Positions 33,579-44,338 are shown, numbered from the stretch's first letter. The stretch: 64,000 bases of DNA from Betaproteobacteria bacterium Ga0077523 (GCA_001464695.1 LNDQ01000091.1:52346-116345); one strand, 5' to 3'. The notes: generated from the letters alone by a model not told the origin. Program-made: numbers and translations.

Positions 33579-34667
33579 TCACCCCTGCATGATCGCCTTG
33601 AACTTCCCGAACCACTCCTTCTCGTTCTCCACCTGGATCTTGTTGGGCACGCGCAGGAGTTTCTTGAAGTCCTCGGGCTTGGTGGGGTACGCGGGATCGC
33701 CCACCATGTCGGCCGGCGGCTTGATGTTCGGGTTCACCCCCGGCAGGCCGAGACCGTCGCACCAGCCCTGCTGCGCTTCGGTGGAGAGCGCGTGATTCAC
33801 GTACTGCTTCGCCCAGTACAACTCGTTGGCGGGCAGGCCCTTCGGAATCCACAGCGCGTCGGTGTCCACCTTCGCGCCTTCCTCGGGAATGGTCCACGCA
33901 ACCTTGACGCCGTTCTTCTTGGCGCCGCGCGCGTTGGTCACGATGGTGCAGGCAAGATCGATCTCGCCTTTCTGGAACCAGTTGGTGAAATCCGGATCCT
34001 CGCCGAGCAAGGGCTTCTGTGCCTTCAGCTTGCCGATGAAGTCCCACGCCGCCTTCATGTTCTTCGGAATGTCCTCGACCTTGCCGCCACCGGCCACCTG
34101 GGCGGCGGGATGGAAGCCGATACCGTCGTTGTAGAGCGCGATGCGGCCCTTGAACTTCGGGTCGAGCATCACCTTCCAGCTCTTCGGCGCGCCCTGCGGA
34201 AAGGCATCGGTACGATAGGCGAGCACGTAGACATAGCTGTACACGTTGACCAGCGGGTAACCCTCGAAACCCAGCGGCTGTGCGACCGAGAGCAGGCCCT
34301 TGAGGTTGGGCAGGTCCGAGAGATCCTCGCCCATCTTCTTCAGTGCAGACTTGGTGGCGTTGGTGGTCGTGTCCCAGTTCACGGCCACCGGTGGGCGGCG
34401 CTTCTGCTTGACCGCGGCCCACAGCTTCGGTTGCAGTTCGTTGTCTTCGGTCTCGTCGTACTTGATCGCGATACCGGTCGCCTTGGCAAAGCTCTGCGAA
34501 ACGCCCGCATCGATGGCATCCTTCCACTCGCCTCCCCAGACCCGCACGATCAGCTCCTTGGGTTTGGCGGGCTCGGCGGCCAGCGCGAAGCGGCCGAAGG
34601 GCAAGGTGGCGGCGAAGGCGCCGGCACCTTGCAGAAAGGTGCGCCGGTCGATGGTATTTCGCTTCAT
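33579..34667 (-). CDS. ABC importer solute-binding protein (PotD-like), Tat-exported
   Basis: 362 residues. The N-terminus contains DRRTFLQG and a hydrophobic stretch ending near FALAAEP, a twin-arginine signal peptide. The mature part is a type-2 periplasmic-binding fold of the spermidine/putrescine and iron-type class (for example VRVWGGEW at the start of the first lobe and WTIPEEGAKVDTDALWIPKG later). It captures the substrate in the periplasm for the permeases at 31722-33427. The Asp and Trp residues in the fold fit a cationic or polyhydroxy ligand, but the ligand cannot be told from sequence. It follows the ATPase gene with 39 bases between. Confidence 0.88.
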   Translation of the reverse strand: MKRNTIDRRTFLQGAGAFAATLPFGRFALAAEPAKPKELIVRVWGGEWKDAIDAGVSQSFAKATGIAIKYDETEDNELQPKLWAAVKQKRRPPVAVNWDTTTNATKSALKKMGEDLSDLPNLKGLLSVAQPLGFEGYPLVNVYSYVYVLAYRTDAFPQGAPKSWKVMLDPKFKGRIALYNDGIGFHPAAQVAGGGKVEDIPKNMKAAWDFIGKLKAQKPLLGEDPDFTNWFQKGEIDLACTIVTNARGAKKNGVKVAWTIPEEGAKVDTDALWIPKGLPANELYWAKQYVNHALSTEAQQGWCDGLGLPGVNPNIKPPADMVGDPAYPTKPEDFKKLLRVPNKIQVENEKEWFGKFKAIMQG

Positions 34668-34706
34668 GGTGGTCTCCTGTCGTGGGTAATGGAACTGCCG
34701 TGCATG

Positions 34707-35792
34707 TCAACGCGGAAACACGATGAGGTCCCGCGCATGCCAACCGATATGGACTTCCGCGCCGGGGGCGAACAGCAGATGCGCCTCCGGGGCACGATCG
34801 ATGACGCGAATCGCCGCCCGATCGAGCGCGGGCACCGCGACTTCGTAGACGACGCGGTCACCCTCGAATATGCACTGCACAACCTTGCCGGCGATGCTGC
34901 AGTCGGTATCGGTCAGCGGGGTCGGCGACAATCGCACGTGCTCGGCACGCAACGCGCAGTCGACCGGCGCGTCGTGCGCAGGTACCGGTGCTTGCGGATC
35001 GGCCCATCGTGCCGGCGTTTCAAGCGTGCCGATGCGCACGCGCAACGTGCTGCCGGTGCGCGACGCAACCCGCGCCGGCAGGAAATTGGTGACGCCGATG
35101 AACGTCGCGACGAACGCGTTCGCGGGGTGGCGATACGTTTGCGCCGGCGCCGCCAGCTGCTGCATCCGACCGCCATCCATCACCATCACGTCGTCGGACA
35201 TGACCAACGCCTCGCGCTGGTCGTGCGTGACGTTGATCGTGGTGACCCCGAGTTCCTGCTGGATGCGACGGAACTCGAGCTGCATCTCCTCGCGCAGCTT
35301 GCGGTCGAGGGCGGCCAGGGGCTCGTCGAGCAGTACGAGGTCCGGCTCGAACACCAGCGCCCGCGCGATGGCCACGCGCTGCTGCTGCCCGCCGGAGAGT
35401 TGCTGGATGCGGCGCCGCTCGAAACCCTGCAACTGCACGATGCCGAACATCGCGGCGACCCGATCCGGAATCTCGGCGGCGTCGAAACCGCGCATGCGCA
35501 GCGGGTACTCGACGTTGTCCCACGCATCAAGGTGGGGGAACAGTGCGAGGCGCTGGAACACCATGCCGATGGAGCGTCGGTGCGGCGGCACCGCCGATAC
35601 CGGCCGGCCGTGGATATGGATCTCGCCGCGCGTCGGCTCGATGAAGCCCGCGATCATGCGCAGCAGTGTCGTCTTGCCCGACCCGCTGGGGCCGAGGATG
35701 GTGAGGAAGCGCCCGTGTGCCACCGTGAAGCTCACCTCGGCCACCACCGTCGCGGCACCGAATGTCTTGCTGACGCCTTCGACCGCGACCAT
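34707..35792 (-). CDS. ABC importer ATPase (PotA-like)
   Basis: About 361 residues. Walker A LGPSGSGKTT, Q-loop IGMVFQRLALFPHLD, signature LSGGQQQRVAIARA, Walker B LVLLDEPLAALD and switch NVTHDQREALVMSD are all present. The C-terminal 120 residues form the TOBE/MOP-type regulatory domain of Pot/Ugp-type ATPases. I chose the ATG at 35792 because the family begins close to the VEGVSKTFG strand; a GTG at 35864 would add 24 poorly conserved residues. Neither has an obvious ribosome site. It powers the importer whose other genes follow. Confidence 0.88.
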   Translation of the reverse strand: MVAVEGVSKTFGAATVVAEVSFTVAHGRFLTILGPSGSGKTTLLRMIAGFIEPTRGEIHIHGRPVSAVPPHRRSIGMVFQRLALFPHLDAWDNVEYPLRMRGFDAAEIPDRVAAMFGIVQLQGFERRRIQQLSGGQQQRVAIARALVFEPDLVLLDEPLAALDRKLREEMQLEFRRIQQELGVTTINVTHDQREALVMSDDVMVMDGGRMQQLAAPAQTYRHPANAFVATFIGVTNFLPARVASRTGSTLRVRIGTLETPARWADPQAPVPAHDAPVDCALRAEHVRLSPTPLTDTDCSIAGKVVQCIFEGDRVVYEVAVPALDRAAIRVIDRAPEAHLLFAPGAEVHIGWHARDLIVFPR

Positions 35793-35956
35793 GCTTGCGG
35801 TCGCCGTACTGCGGGCGTCGGTCAAGGGTAAGTGGTGGGCACCGGCTGACGCCAGGACAGTCACGGCTCGAGAAGGGTCGGCTCAGGGGAAACCCGATGA
35901 TACCCGGCGGCGCGCCCGGCTACTGCGCTCGACACGGTGTGCGGCAGGAGCGGACG

Positions 35957-36733
35957 TCAGATGGATGCCATGAACCCGCCATCGACGAACAGGCATTCTC
36001 CGGTCACGTAGCCCGAAGCACCGCTCGACAGGAAGATGGCCGTACCCACGAGATCGTCGAGCTGGCCGAAGCGCTGCATCGGAATGCGCTGGAGCATCGA
36101 GCGCTCCCACGCCGCATCCTGGTAGAACCCTTCCGTCATGGCAGTGCGGAAGTAGCCCGGCGCGATGCCGTTCACGCGGATGCCGAGCGGGGCCCATTCG
36201 GCCGCCAATGCCCGCGTCATGCCGAGCAGCCCCGTCTTCGACGATCCATAGGGCACCGCGGTGGGAACGCCCACGCCGGAGGTCAGCGAACAGAGGTTCA
36301 CGATGGCACTGCCGGCGGGCATGTGCCGGGCGGCCGCCTGGGCGCAGAAGAAGGCACCCTTCAGGTTGGTGTCGACGATCCGGTCCCATAGTGCCTCGTC
36401 GATCTCGAGTGCCGGACGGACCTCTTCCACACCCGCATTGTTGATCAGCACGTCGAGCCCGCCGAGCGCCTGTACCGCCGCGGCGACACCCTGCCGGCAT
36501 CCTTCGACGGACGACACGTCCAGTTCCACCGCGAAGGCGCTGCTGCCCGCCTCCCGCAACTCGGCGACCGCCGATTCCAGGTCGGTACGGGTACGGGCGG
36601 CGAGCGCCACCGCCGCACCGGCTTCCGCCAGCCCCTTTGCCAAGGCGCGACCGATGCCACGGCTGGCGCCCGTCACCAGCACGCGCCGTCCGGCCAGGGA
36701 GAAGCGCGCCAGTACAGCAGGAAGATCGCTCAT
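35957..36733 (-). CDS. SDR-family oxidoreductase
   Basis: 258 residues, classical short-chain dehydrogenase: TGASRGIG NAD(P) motif near residues 21-28, NNAG in LINNAGVEE, Ser/Tyr/Lys in CSLTSGVG and VPYGSSKTGLLG (the YxxxK motif), and a C-terminal GGFMASI. It reduces or oxidises an alcohol/ketone pair. It lies upstream of the ABC importer genes in the same direction and may start their operon; with the HisD-family enzyme it suggests stepwise oxidation of an imported polyol. GGAGG precedes the ATG by 6 bases. Substrate unknown. Confidence 0.9.
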   Translation of the reverse strand: MSDLPAVLARFSLAGRRVLVTGASRGIGRALAKGLAEAGAAVALAARTRTDLESAVAELREAGSSAFAVELDVSSVEGCRQGVAAAVQALGGLDVLINNAGVEEVRPALEIDEALWDRIVDTNLKGAFFCAQAAARHMPAGSAIVNLCSLTSGVGVPTAVPYGSSKTGLLGMTRALAAEWAPLGIRVNGIAPGYFRTAMTEGFYQDAAWERSMLQRIPMQRFGQLDDLVGTAIFLSSGASGYVTGECLFVDGGFMASI

Positions 36734-36843
36734 GGAAAACCTCCGGCGAGAACGGGCTTCGAGTGTATCGCGCCACGCGTGGCCGCAGCCCATGGGCCGC
36801 GGTAAAGTAACGGATACGTCAACACCCGATGAGAGAGGCGATC

Positions 36844-37254
36844 ATGGCCGAGCGCGACGCCCGCCTGCCGGAACCGACCATGGATCCGGCGGAGCTGTAC
36901 CGAGAAGAGATCATCACCGACCGCAAGGTCGGCACCATCCGCATCCTGCATCCGGTCAAGTCCGACGGGTCGGCGGATGCTGCCCGCGACACCGTGTACG
37001 TCGGCGAAGCCCAGATGTACACGACCATGGGCACGTTGCCGCTGTCGTTCGAGATCGAGGCCCGGTCGCTGAACGAGGCCGTGGCCGGCTACGCTCCCGC
37101 GGCGAAGGAAGCCGTGGAGCGCACCGTCCGGGAACTGGAGGAGTATCGTCGCCAGGCCGCCTCCTCCATCGTGATTCCGCGCGGCGGCGCCGGCGGCATG
37201 GGCCCGGGCGGCATGGGCGGCCTCGGTGGTGGCGGCAAGATCCAGATGCCGTAG
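36844..37254 (+). CDS. Small protein with Gly/Met-rich tail, unknown function
   Basis: 136 residues. It begins with an acidic region (PTMDPAELYREEIITDRKVG), then a beta-rich central part with TIRILHPVK and MYTTMGTLPLSFEIEA, a helix, and a low-complexity tail of Gly and Met (GGAGGMGPGGMGG). No signal peptide. It resembles small conserved cytoplasmic proteins of unknown function in betaproteobacteria. I use the ATG at 36844, which has GAGAGG 5 bases upstream; an ATG at 36829 is possible. The cupin gene follows 20 bases later, so the two probably form an operon. Confidence 0.7.
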   Translation: MAERDARLPEPTMDPAELYREEIITDRKVGTIRILHPVKSDGSADAARDTVYVGEAQMYTTMGTLPLSFEIEARSLNEAVAGYAPAAKEAVERTVRELEEYRRQAASSIVIPRGGAGGMGPGGMGGLGGGGKIQMP

Positions 37255-37274
37255 CCGGAAGACCAGGGGGAATC

Positions 37275-37658
37275 ATGGATCACGCGATGCACTTTTCCGT
37301 CAGCCACGCCGCCGCCAGTCCATTCCGTGACGACGGCCTGCGGCCGTTCTTCCAGTACCGCGATCTCGGCATCCGCGATGCCACGGGTAACCGATTCGTC
37401 GCGCACGTGATCCGTGCGAAACCGGGCGTGCCGGCCCAGCCCGAGCGGCACCATCACGAAGTGGAATTCCAGATGGTGTACGTGCTGAAGGGCTGGATCC
37501 GCTTCCACTACGAGGGCGTGGGTGAAGTCACGCTGGAGGCCGGATCGTGCGTGCACCAGCCGCCCGGCATCCGCCACACGGAACTCGGCCATTCCGACGA
37601 TCTCGAGCTGATCGAGATCGTGCTGCCGGCCGATTTCCAGACCGTCAAGGACCCTTGA
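37275..37658 (+). CDS. Cupin-domain protein
   Basis: 127 residues, single beta-barrel. First cupin motif: PERHHHEVEFQMVYVLKGWI (metal ligands H, H and E), second: AGSCVHQPPGIRHTE (H). All four usual metal-binding residues are present, so it probably binds a divalent metal and acts as a small dioxygenase, isomerase or binding protein. The GGGGGA before the ATG is a good ribosome site. A bidirectional terminator follows the stop. Exact function not determinable. Confidence 0.82.
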   Translation: MDHAMHFSVSHAAASPFRDDGLRPFFQYRDLGIRDATGNRFVAHVIRAKPGVPAQPERHHHEVEFQMVYVLKGWIRFHYEGVGEVTLEAGSCVHQPPGIRHTELGHSDDLELIEIVLPADFQTVKDP

Positions 37659-37662
37659 AAAT

Positions 37663-37696
37663 GCACGCGGCGCGCCTTGCTGGACGCGCCGCGTGC
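37663..37696. terminator. Bidirectional terminator between the cupin and permease genes
   Basis: A perfect 12-bp stem, GCACGCGGCGCG with CGCGCCGCGTGC, and a 10-base loop sit between the convergent stops at 37658 and 37713. The T-run is short on the plus side (TTGATC) and there is an AAAA stretch before it that gives T's to the minus strand. Confidence 0.75.
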
Positions 37697-37712
37697 TTGA
37701 TCGACCTCGAGG

Positions 37713-39419
37713 TCAGTGGGCGGCGGCGGCCGGTGCAGCGATCACCATCTCGGTGAACGGGTAGACGTACGCTTGCAGCATCACGAACACCCCGATCAGC
37801 GCCGCAAGCGCGATCGAGTGCCAGAACACGTAGCGCAGGATCACGCCTTCCTTGCCGACGTAGTTGGTCGCGACCGATGCCACCACGATGCTCTGTGCGT
37901 CGATCATCTTGCCCATGACGCCGCCGGAGCTGTTGGCGGCCGCCATCAGTTCGGGCGACAGCCCGAGCTTGTTGGCGGTGATCTGCTGCTGGCTGCCGAA
38001 CAGCGCGTTCGACGCCGCGTCGGTCCCGGTCAAGGCCACGCCGATCCAGCCGATCAGAGTGCCGAAGAACGGATACAGCCAGCCGGTGTTGGCGAGTGCC
38101 AGGCCGAGGGTCGCGTCCATGCCCGAGTAGCGGGTCGTGTAACCGAGTGCGAGCATGGCGACGATGGTGAGGATCGAGTACTTCATCACGACGATGGTCT
38201 CGAACCACGACCCCACCATCTCCTTCACCTTGAAGCCCATCAGCTTGCCCGAGATGAACGCGGCAATGAGGATGCCGGTGCCGGTGGCCGACAGGATGCC
38301 GATGTTGAGGATCGCTTTTTCGGTGTGGACCTTCGCCACCGCGGGCGCGACCCGCTGCACCATGTTGTGCAGCCCGGGAATCTCCCACTTCCAGAAGGTG
38401 ATGCCGGGGATGTTGAGCACATGGTTCTTCATCCACGGGATGCCCCAGAGGGCCAGCACGCAGGTCAGGATGATCCACGGCAACCACGCCTTGATCACCA
38501 TGTCCTTGCTGTGGCCGTGCCCGGTGTTGTTGCGCTGCGCTTCCTCGAAGGAAACCATGCTGCCCGCGCTGCCGTCGGCCGCCGTCATGACCTGCTTGGG
38601 CTTCCACTTGGTGAGGAACCAGGCCAGCACCACCATGGAGATCATGGCCGAGAGCATGTCCACCAACCACGGGCCGTGGTAGTTGGAGATCAGGAACTGC
38701 GGGATCGCGAAGCTGACGCCGGCCACCAGGATCGCTGGCCAGATGGCGAGCGTGTTACGGAAGCCGCAGAACGTGATCACCAGCCAGAACGGCACGATCA
38801 CCGAGAAGAACGGCAGTTGCCGGCCCACCATCGCCGAGAGCGTGAGCAGGTACTCGTCGGTGTTCTGCGTCACGCTGTTCAGCACGATGATCGGGGTGCC
38901 CAGACCACCGTAGGCCACCGGCGCGGTGTTGGCGATGAGCGACAGGCCCGAGGCCGCCAGCGGCGAGAATCCCAGGCCGATCAGGATCGCGCCGGTCACA
39001 GCCACCGGCGTGCCGCCCCCGGCCGCCCCCTCGAAGAAGGCGCCGAAGCAGAATGCGATCAGCACGAGCTGCAGCCGGCGGTCGTTCGAGATGCCGCCGA
39101 TGGAGTCCTGCAGGATCTTGAAGAGCCCGGCCTTCAGCGTGAGCCGGTACATGAAGATCAGGTTGATGATGATCCACACGATCCCGATCAGGCCGAACAG
39201 GCCGCCGAACAGCGCGGCGCGCCCCGCCATCTCGGTGGGCATGCCCACGATGAAGATCGCGATCACGAGCGACGACACCAGGCCCGCTACGGCCGCTATG
39301 TGGGCCTTGATGTGGAAAATTCCCAGCCCGCCCAGAAGCACGATCACCGGAATCGCGCACACCAGCGTGGACAGGAACGTGTTGCCCAGCGGGTCGTAGA
39401 CCTGGGACCAGAGTTCCAT
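37713..39419 (-). CDS. L-lactate permease family transporter (LctP)
   Basis: 568 residues, full length for the LctP family. Start ATG at 39419 has GGGGAGGGG 9 bases upstream. The sequence is almost wholly hydrophobic with 12-14 membrane segments and family-typical stretches such as FFEGAAGGGTPVAVTGAIL and ANSSGGVMGKMIDAQSIVV. These carriers import L-lactate, D-lactate or glycolate by proton symport. It stands between convergent cupin and ssb units and has its own promoter. Its closeness to the HisD-family operon fits import of a related hydroxy acid. Confidence 0.9.
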   Translation of the reverse strand: MELWSQVYDPLGNTFLSTLVCAIPVIVLLGGLGIFHIKAHIAAVAGLVSSLVIAIFIVGMPTEMAGRAALFGGLFGLIGIVWIIINLIFMYRLTLKAGLFKILQDSIGGISNDRRLQLVLIAFCFGAFFEGAAGGGTPVAVTGAILIGLGFSPLAASGLSLIANTAPVAYGGLGTPIIVLNSVTQNTDEYLLTLSAMVGRQLPFFSVIVPFWLVITFCGFRNTLAIWPAILVAGVSFAIPQFLISNYHGPWLVDMLSAMISMVVLAWFLTKWKPKQVMTAADGSAGSMVSFEEAQRNNTGHGHSKDMVIKAWLPWIILTCVLALWGIPWMKNHVLNIPGITFWKWEIPGLHNMVQRVAPAVAKVHTEKAILNIGILSATGTGILIAAFISGKLMGFKVKEMVGSWFETIVVMKYSILTIVAMLALGYTTRYSGMDATLGLALANTGWLYPFFGTLIGWIGVALTGTDAASNALFGSQQQITANKLGLSPELMAAANSSGGVMGKMIDAQSIVVASVATNYVGKEGVILRYVFWHSIALAALIGVFVMLQAYVYPFTEMVIAAPAAAAH

Positions 39420-39533
39420 CGACTTCCCCTCCCCTCGGATTTCTCTTTTTTGGCGTCTCGTCCGGGATGACCCCGCCGAAACCGCGTGGAGTATAGCCAG
39501 CATCCTGTCGGCGCGGGGTGCCTTCGGCCATGA

Positions 39534-39559
39534 AAAAGGGCCGGTAAACCGGCCCTTTT
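39534..39559. terminator. Rho-independent terminator after ssb
   Basis: AAAAGGGCCGG and CCGGCCCTTTT form an 11-bp stem with a TAAA loop, flanked by A's and T's on both sides so that it works in either direction. It ends the minus-strand ssb transcript and lies upstream of the LctP gene. Confidence 0.92.
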
Positions 39560-39631
39560 CTGTCCCTGGAGCGAGTGCAGACCCCCTCAAGCCTCCGAAC
39601 CCCACCGTCCCGGTGGGGGCCTCACACACCG

Positions 39632-40108
39632 CTAGAACGGGATGTCGTCCTCCAGGTCGTCGAACTTGCCGGCCGGCTTCTGCCCTCCGCCGGAGGGTTT
39701 GCCGCCCGAGGACCGTGCCGGGGGCGGGCCACGGTCGTCCATGTCGGCGCTGTCCCCGCCACCGCCGCCCATGCCGCTGCGCGACCCCAGCATCTGCATG
39801 CGATCAGCGACGATCTCGGTGGTATAGCGGTCCTGCCCCTCCTTGTCCTGCCATTTGCGGGTCTGGAGGCGGCCTTCGACATAGACCTGGCTCCCCTTCT
39901 TGAGGTATTCGCCGGCGATTTCGGCCAGCTTCCCGAAGAAGGCCACGCGATGCCACTCGGTGCGCTCCTGCTTCTCGCCCGATTTGTCCTTCCAGGTGTC
40001 GGTGGTGGCGACGCTGATGTTGGTGATGGCGCTGTTGTCCGGCGTGTACCGTACCTCGGGATCGCGGCCGAGGTTGCCCACGAGGATCACCTTGTTGACC
40101 GATGCCAT
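39632..40108 (-). CDS. ssb: Single-stranded DNA-binding protein
   Basis: 158 residues. The N-terminal OB fold (1-110) has [32 protein letters not shown] and [11 protein letters not shown]. The middle is Gly/Ser/Pro-rich and disordered; the C-terminal acidic tip DLEDDIPF is the docking site for repair and replication proteins. It coats single-stranded DNA in replication, repair and recombination. The order ssb-MFS-uvrA is common in betaproteobacteria. A terminator follows. Confidence 0.97.
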   Translation of the reverse strand: MASVNKVILVGNLGRDPEVRYTPDNSAITNISVATTDTWKDKSGEKQERTEWHRVAFFGKLAEIAGEYLKKGSQVYVEGRLQTRKWQDKEGQDRYTTEIVADRMQMLGSRSGMGGGGGDSADMDDRGPPPARSSGGKPSGGGQKPAGKFDDLEDDIPF

Positions 40109-40142
40109 TGCGCAGGTCTCCTCTTGAAAGTGAAACGTGATT

Positions 40143-41333
40143 CTAGCGTGCGGCGTGCGAGGCGAGCGCCCGCGGTTCGAGCGGTGCCGAGCGTGCCGCC
40201 ACGATGAGCCACAGCCCGGTCAGCACCAGGCAGAAGACGAACACCGCCGTCGGCCCGTGATATTGCGATAGCCAGCCGCCGATGATCGCGCCGGCAAACG
40301 TGCCCAGGAACTGCACGCTCGAGTAGACACCGATCGCCGTACCCTTGACGGCCGGCGGCGCGGTGCGCGAGATCAACGACGGCAAACTGGCTTCGAGCAC
40401 GTTGAAGGCGGTGAAGAAAAAAAGCAACGCGAGGAATAGGGTCACCAGAGTCGGTGCGGCCAGGGCGAAAACCGCCTCCGCGATCGCGAGCAGCGCCACG
40501 GAGCCGATGAAGGTGGCGCGCTGGCGCCCATGACGCTCCGACAGCACGATCGCGGGCACCATCAGCAGCACCGAGCCGATCATCACGGGCAGGTACATCT
40601 TCCAGTGGGCCGGCGCGTCGAGCCCGCTCGCGCGGAGTTCGAAGGGCACCACGACCCACAGCACCATGAGCACCGCGTGCAGCACGAACACACCGAAATT
40701 GAGCTGCATCAGGCGCGGATCGAGCAGCACGTCGACGAACCGCGGCGCCTCGGCGCTTCTGGTCGCAGTTGCCGGCGGTGGATCCGGCAAGGCCACCCGC
40801 ACGACCACGATCGCGGTCAATGCGAGCACGCCAGTCAGCAGGAAGATACCCGGCACGCCGATCCAGCGGCTCAGGATCGGCCCGCCGACGATCGACGCGG
40901 CAAAGGTGAGGCTGATGGTGGTTCCGATGATCGCCATGGCCTTGGTTCGTACGCTGTCCCGCGTGAAGTCCGCAGTGAGCGCCACCACGGCCGCCGACAC
41001 CGCGCCAGCGCCCTGGATGACTCGCCCCAGGATCACCAGCCAGATGCTGTCGGCCAACCCGGCCACGAGGCTGCCGAGCGCGAGGATCGACAGACCGAGA
41101 TATATGGTCGGCTTGCGCCCCCAGCGATCGGACATCCAGCCGAAGGGAATCTGGAGGATCGCCTGGGTCAGCCCGTAAGCCCCGAGCGCGACACCCACCA
41201 GGGTGCGATCGCTGCCGCCGGGCAGGCTCTCCGCGTACAGCGCGAACACCGGCAGGATGATGAAGAGCCCCAGCATGCGCAGGCCCACCACGCCGGACAG
41301 GATCAGGCTGGCGCGGGCCTCGAACGCGGTCAT
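40143..41333 (-). CDS. MFS transporter
   Basis: 396 residues with 12 predicted membrane segments. Motif A between segments 2 and 3 reads [11 protein letters not shown], typical for major-facilitator drug or metabolite exporters. The ATG at 41333 begins directly before segment 1; an upstream ATG at 41432 has no family support. The gene is divergent from uvrA (74 bases between) and upstream of ssb (34 bases). It is a conserved neighbour of these genes in betaproteobacteria; substrate unknown. Confidence 0.9.
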   Translation of the reverse strand: MTAFEARASLILSGVVGLRMLGLFIILPVFALYAESLPGGSDRTLVGVALGAYGLTQAILQIPFGWMSDRWGRKPTIYLGLSILALGSLVAGLADSIWLVILGRVIQGAGAVSAAVVALTADFTRDSVRTKAMAIIGTTISLTFAASIVGGPILSRWIGVPGIFLLTGVLALTAIVVVRVALPDPPPATATRSAEAPRFVDVLLDPRLMQLNFGVFVLHAVLMVLWVVVPFELRASGLDAPAHWKMYLPVMIGSVLLMVPAIVLSERHGRQRATFIGSVALLAIAEAVFALAAPTLVTLFLALLFFFTAFNVLEASLPSLISRTAPPAVKGTAIGVYSSVQFLGTFAGAIIGGWLSQYHGPTAVFVFCLVLTGLWLIVAARSAPLEPRALASHAAR

Positions 41334-41407
41334 GCGATCGGCGGCGAGGCGGGGCGCAGTATAGTAGCCGATTGCCCTTCCGCCGCCCGCACAAAAAAAC
41401 GCAGCCG

Positions 41408-44338
41408 ATGCCGGATCGAACCAATCGCGCAAACGCCTCCGGGCGCGACACGCCGGCAGCGCCGGACGATGAGGCCGCCGGCACGGGCTGGATCCGCATC
41501 CGAGGTGCTCGCACCCACAACCTCAGGAACGTGAACCTCGACCTGCCGCGCAACCGCCTGGTCGTGATCACCGGCCTGTCGGGGTCGGGCAAGTCATCGC
41601 TGGCGTTCGACACGCTCTACGCCGAAGGGCAGCGGCGCTATGTCGAATCGCTGTCGGCCTACGCGCGCCAGTTTCTCCAGTTGATGGAAAAACCCGACGT
41701 GGACCTGATCGAAGGGTTGTCCCCGGCCATCGCCATCGAGCAGCGCTCGGCCAGCCACAACCCGCGCTCCACCGTCGGCACGGTGACGGAAATCCACGAC
41801 TACCTGCGGCTGCTGTTCGCCCGAGTGGGCGAACCCCATTGCCCCACCCACGGCATCGCGCTGTCGGCGAAGACCGTCTCGCAGATGGTGGATGCAGCGC
41901 TGGCGTTGCCCGAGGACATGCGGGTCATGATCCTGGCGCCGGTGATCGTCGAGCGCAAAGGCGAGCAGCTCGACGTCTTCGAGGATCTGCGGGCGCAAGG
42001 CTTCGTGCGGGTGCGGGTGGACGGCGCAGTGGCCGAACTCGATCCGCCGCCGGTGCTCGCCAAGAACCGCAAGCACACCATCGAAGTGGTGGTGGACCGT
42101 CTCAAGGTGCGCCCGGAAGTGAAGCAGCGACTGGCGGAGTCGTTCGAAACCGCACTGCGCCTGTCGAGCGGGCGCGCCATCGTCGTGGAACTGGACGGCG
42201 GACGCGAACACCCGTACTCGTCGCGCTTCGCGTGCCCGCTGTGCGACTACACGCTGGCCGAACTGGAGCCACGCCTGTTCTCGTTCAACAGTCCGATGGG
42301 CGCGTGCCCGCGCTGCGACGGCCTGGGCGAGGTGAGCTTCTTCGATCCGAAGCGCGTGGTCGGGTTTCCGCAACTCTCGCTCGCCTCCGGTGCGGTGAAA
42401 GGCTGGGACCGTCGCAACCAGTTCTACTACCAGATGCTGGAAAGTCTCGCGGCGCACGCCGGTTTCGATCTCGAAACACCGTTCGAACACCTGACGCCGG
42501 CGGTCCAGCAACTGATCCTCGAAGGCTCGGGGCGCGAGAAGGTCCGCTTCCACTACGTCGGCGAGCGCAACCAGCGGCATGTGCGCGAGCACCCGTTCGA
42601 GGGCATCGTGCCCAACATCGAGCGACGCTGGCGCGAGACCGACTCGCCGGTGGTGAAGGAAGAACTGGCGGGGTACATGACCGTCGCACCCTGCCCCGAC
42701 TGCGAAGGCACGCGACTGCGGCGCGAAGCACGCTTCGTGTACGTCGCCGGCCGCACGATCCACGACATCGGACACATGCCGCTCAACCAAGCCGCGGTGT
42801 TCTTCGAGGCGCTGGCGCTCGATGGCGCGCGCCGGCTCATCGCCGACAAGATCGTGCGCGAAATCGGTTCGCGCCTCGGGTTCCTCGTCAACGTCGGACT
42901 GGAATACCTCTCACTCGACCGCGCCGCGGACAGCCTGTCGGGCGGCGAATCGCAGCGCATCCGCCTCGCGAGCCAGATCGGTTCCGGCCTGACGGGCGTC
43001 ATGTACGTGCTCGATGAACCCTCCATCGGGCTGCACCAGCGCGACAACGACCGCCTGCTCGCGATGCTGAAGCGCCTGCGCGACCTGGGCAACTCGGTCA
43101 TCGTCGTCGAACACGACTTCGACGCGATCATGAGTGCCGATCACCTCGTCGACATGGGTCCGGGTGCCGGCGTGCATGGCGGCGAAGTGGTGGCACAGGG
43201 CAGCCCCGCGGACGTGATGCGTGCGCCGGGGTCGCTCACCGGCGCGTATCTCTCCCGCCGACGCGAGATTGCGGTGCCGGCACTGCGTACCCCGCCCCAG
43301 AAGGATCGCTGGCTGCGTCTGCGCGGTGCCAGCGGCAACAACCTGAAGCACGTTCACCTCGAGTTGCCGCTCGGACTGCTGGTGTGCGTGACCGGGGTAT
43401 CGGGCTCGGGCAAGTCGACGCTGGTGAACGATACCCTGAGCCGCGCCGTGGCGAAGCACCTCTACGGCGGGCGGAACGATCCGGCACCGTTCGAGGAGAT
43501 CGACGGCGCCGATCAGTTCGACAAGATCGTGAGCGTCGATCAGAGCCCGATCGGCCGTACGCCGCGTTCCAATCCGGCGACCTATACCGGGCTCTTCACG
43601 CCGATTCGCGAGCTGTATGCCGGCGTGCCGCTCGCGCGCGAGCGCGGCTACGGCCCGGGGCGGTTCTCCTTCAACGTGAAGGGCGGCCGCTGCGAGGCCT
43701 GTCAGGGCGATGGCCTCATCAAGGTCGAGATGCATTTCCTCCCCGACGTGTACGTGCCCTGCGACGTATGCCACGGCCGGCGCTACAACCGCGAAACCCT
43801 GGATGTGCAGTACAAGGGCCGCAACATCCACGAGGCGCTCGCGATGACCGTCGAGCAAGCCCAGGAGTTCTTTGCAGCCGTCCCGGCGATCGCGCGCAAG
43901 CTCACCACGCTGATGGAGGTAGGACTGGGCTACGTGACCCTCGGACAGAGCGCCACCACGCTGTCGGGCGGCGAGGCGCAGCGGGTGAAACTGGCGCTCG
44001 AGCTCTCGAAACGCGATACCGGCCAGACCCTCTACATTCTCGACGAGCCCACCACCGGACTGCATTTCCACGACATCGAACTGCTGCTCGGGGTGTTACA
44101 CCGGCTGCGCGATCACGGCAACACGGTCGTGGTGATCGAGCACAATCTGGACGTGGTGAAGACGGCCGACTGGGTGATCGACCTCGGACCCGAGGGTGGC
44201 GCCGGCGGTGGCACTGTGGTTGCGACCGGGACTCCGGAGATGATCGTGGCACACGGTGACGGTCACACCGCGCGCTACCTGCGGACCGCCCTGACACCGG
44301 CGCCCGCCCCGCAAGGCACCCTGCGACCGCGGCCTTAG
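41408..44338 (+). CDS. uvrA: Excinuclease ABC subunit A
   Basis: 976 residues counting from the ATG at 41408; an ATG at 41372 would add 12. Two ABC modules: Walker [10 protein letters not shown] and GVSGSGKST, signatures [12 protein letters not shown] and [12 protein letters not shown], Walker [11 protein letters not shown] and [10 protein letters not shown]. Zinc fingers of the form C-x2-C...C-x2-C are visible (CPLC ... CPRC, and CEAC ... CDVC). UvrA recognises damaged DNA and loads UvrB in nucleotide excision repair. It shares a short intergenic region with the MFS gene. No CTG-N10-CAG LexA box is present in this 74-base gap. Confidence 0.97.
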   Translation: MPDRTNRANASGRDTPAAPDDEAAGTGWIRIRGARTHNLRNVNLDLPRNRLVVITGLSGSGKSSLAFDTLYAEGQRRYVESLSAYARQFLQLMEKPDVDLIEGLSPAIAIEQRSASHNPRSTVGTVTEIHDYLRLLFARVGEPHCPTHGIALSAKTVSQMVDAALALPEDMRVMILAPVIVERKGEQLDVFEDLRAQGFVRVRVDGAVAELDPPPVLAKNRKHTIEVVVDRLKVRPEVKQRLAESFETALRLSSGRAIVVELDGGREHPYSSRFACPLCDYTLAELEPRLFSFNSPMGACPRCDGLGEVSFFDPKRVVGFPQLSLASGAVKGWDRRNQFYYQMLESLAAHAGFDLETPFEHLTPAVQQLILEGSGREKVRFHYVGERNQRHVREHPFEGIVPNIERRWRETDSPVVKEELAGYMTVAPCPDCEGTRLRREARFVYVAGRTIHDIGHMPLNQAAVFFEALALDGARRLIADKIVREIGSRLGFLVNVGLEYLSLDRAADSLSGGESQRIRLASQIGSGLTGVMYVLDEPSIGLHQRDNDRLLAMLKRLRDLGNSVIVVEHDFDAIMSADHLVDMGPGAGVHGGEVVAQGSPADVMRAPGSLTGAYLSRRREIAVPALRTPPQKDRWLRLRGASGNNLKHVHLELPLGLLVCVTGVSGSGKSTLVNDTLSRAVAKHLYGGRNDPAPFEEIDGADQFDKIVSVDQSPIGRTPRSNPATYTGLFTPIRELYAGVPLARERGYGPGRFSFNVKGGRCEACQGDGLIKVEMHFLPDVYVPCDVCHGRRYNRETLDVQYKGRNIHEALAMTVEQAQEFFAAVPAIARKLTTLMEVGLGYVTLGQSATTLSGGEAQRVKLALELSKRDTGQTLYILDEPTTGLHFHDIELLLGVLHRLRDHGNTVVVIEHNLDVVKTADWVIDLGPEGGAGGGTVVATGTPEMIVAHGDGHTARYLRTALTPAPAPQGTLRPRP

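Noticed and set aside
41334..41407. SOS (LexA) box between uvrA and the MFS gene.
   Set aside because: No CTG occurs in this gap on the plus strand, so a CTG-N10-CAG box is impossible there.
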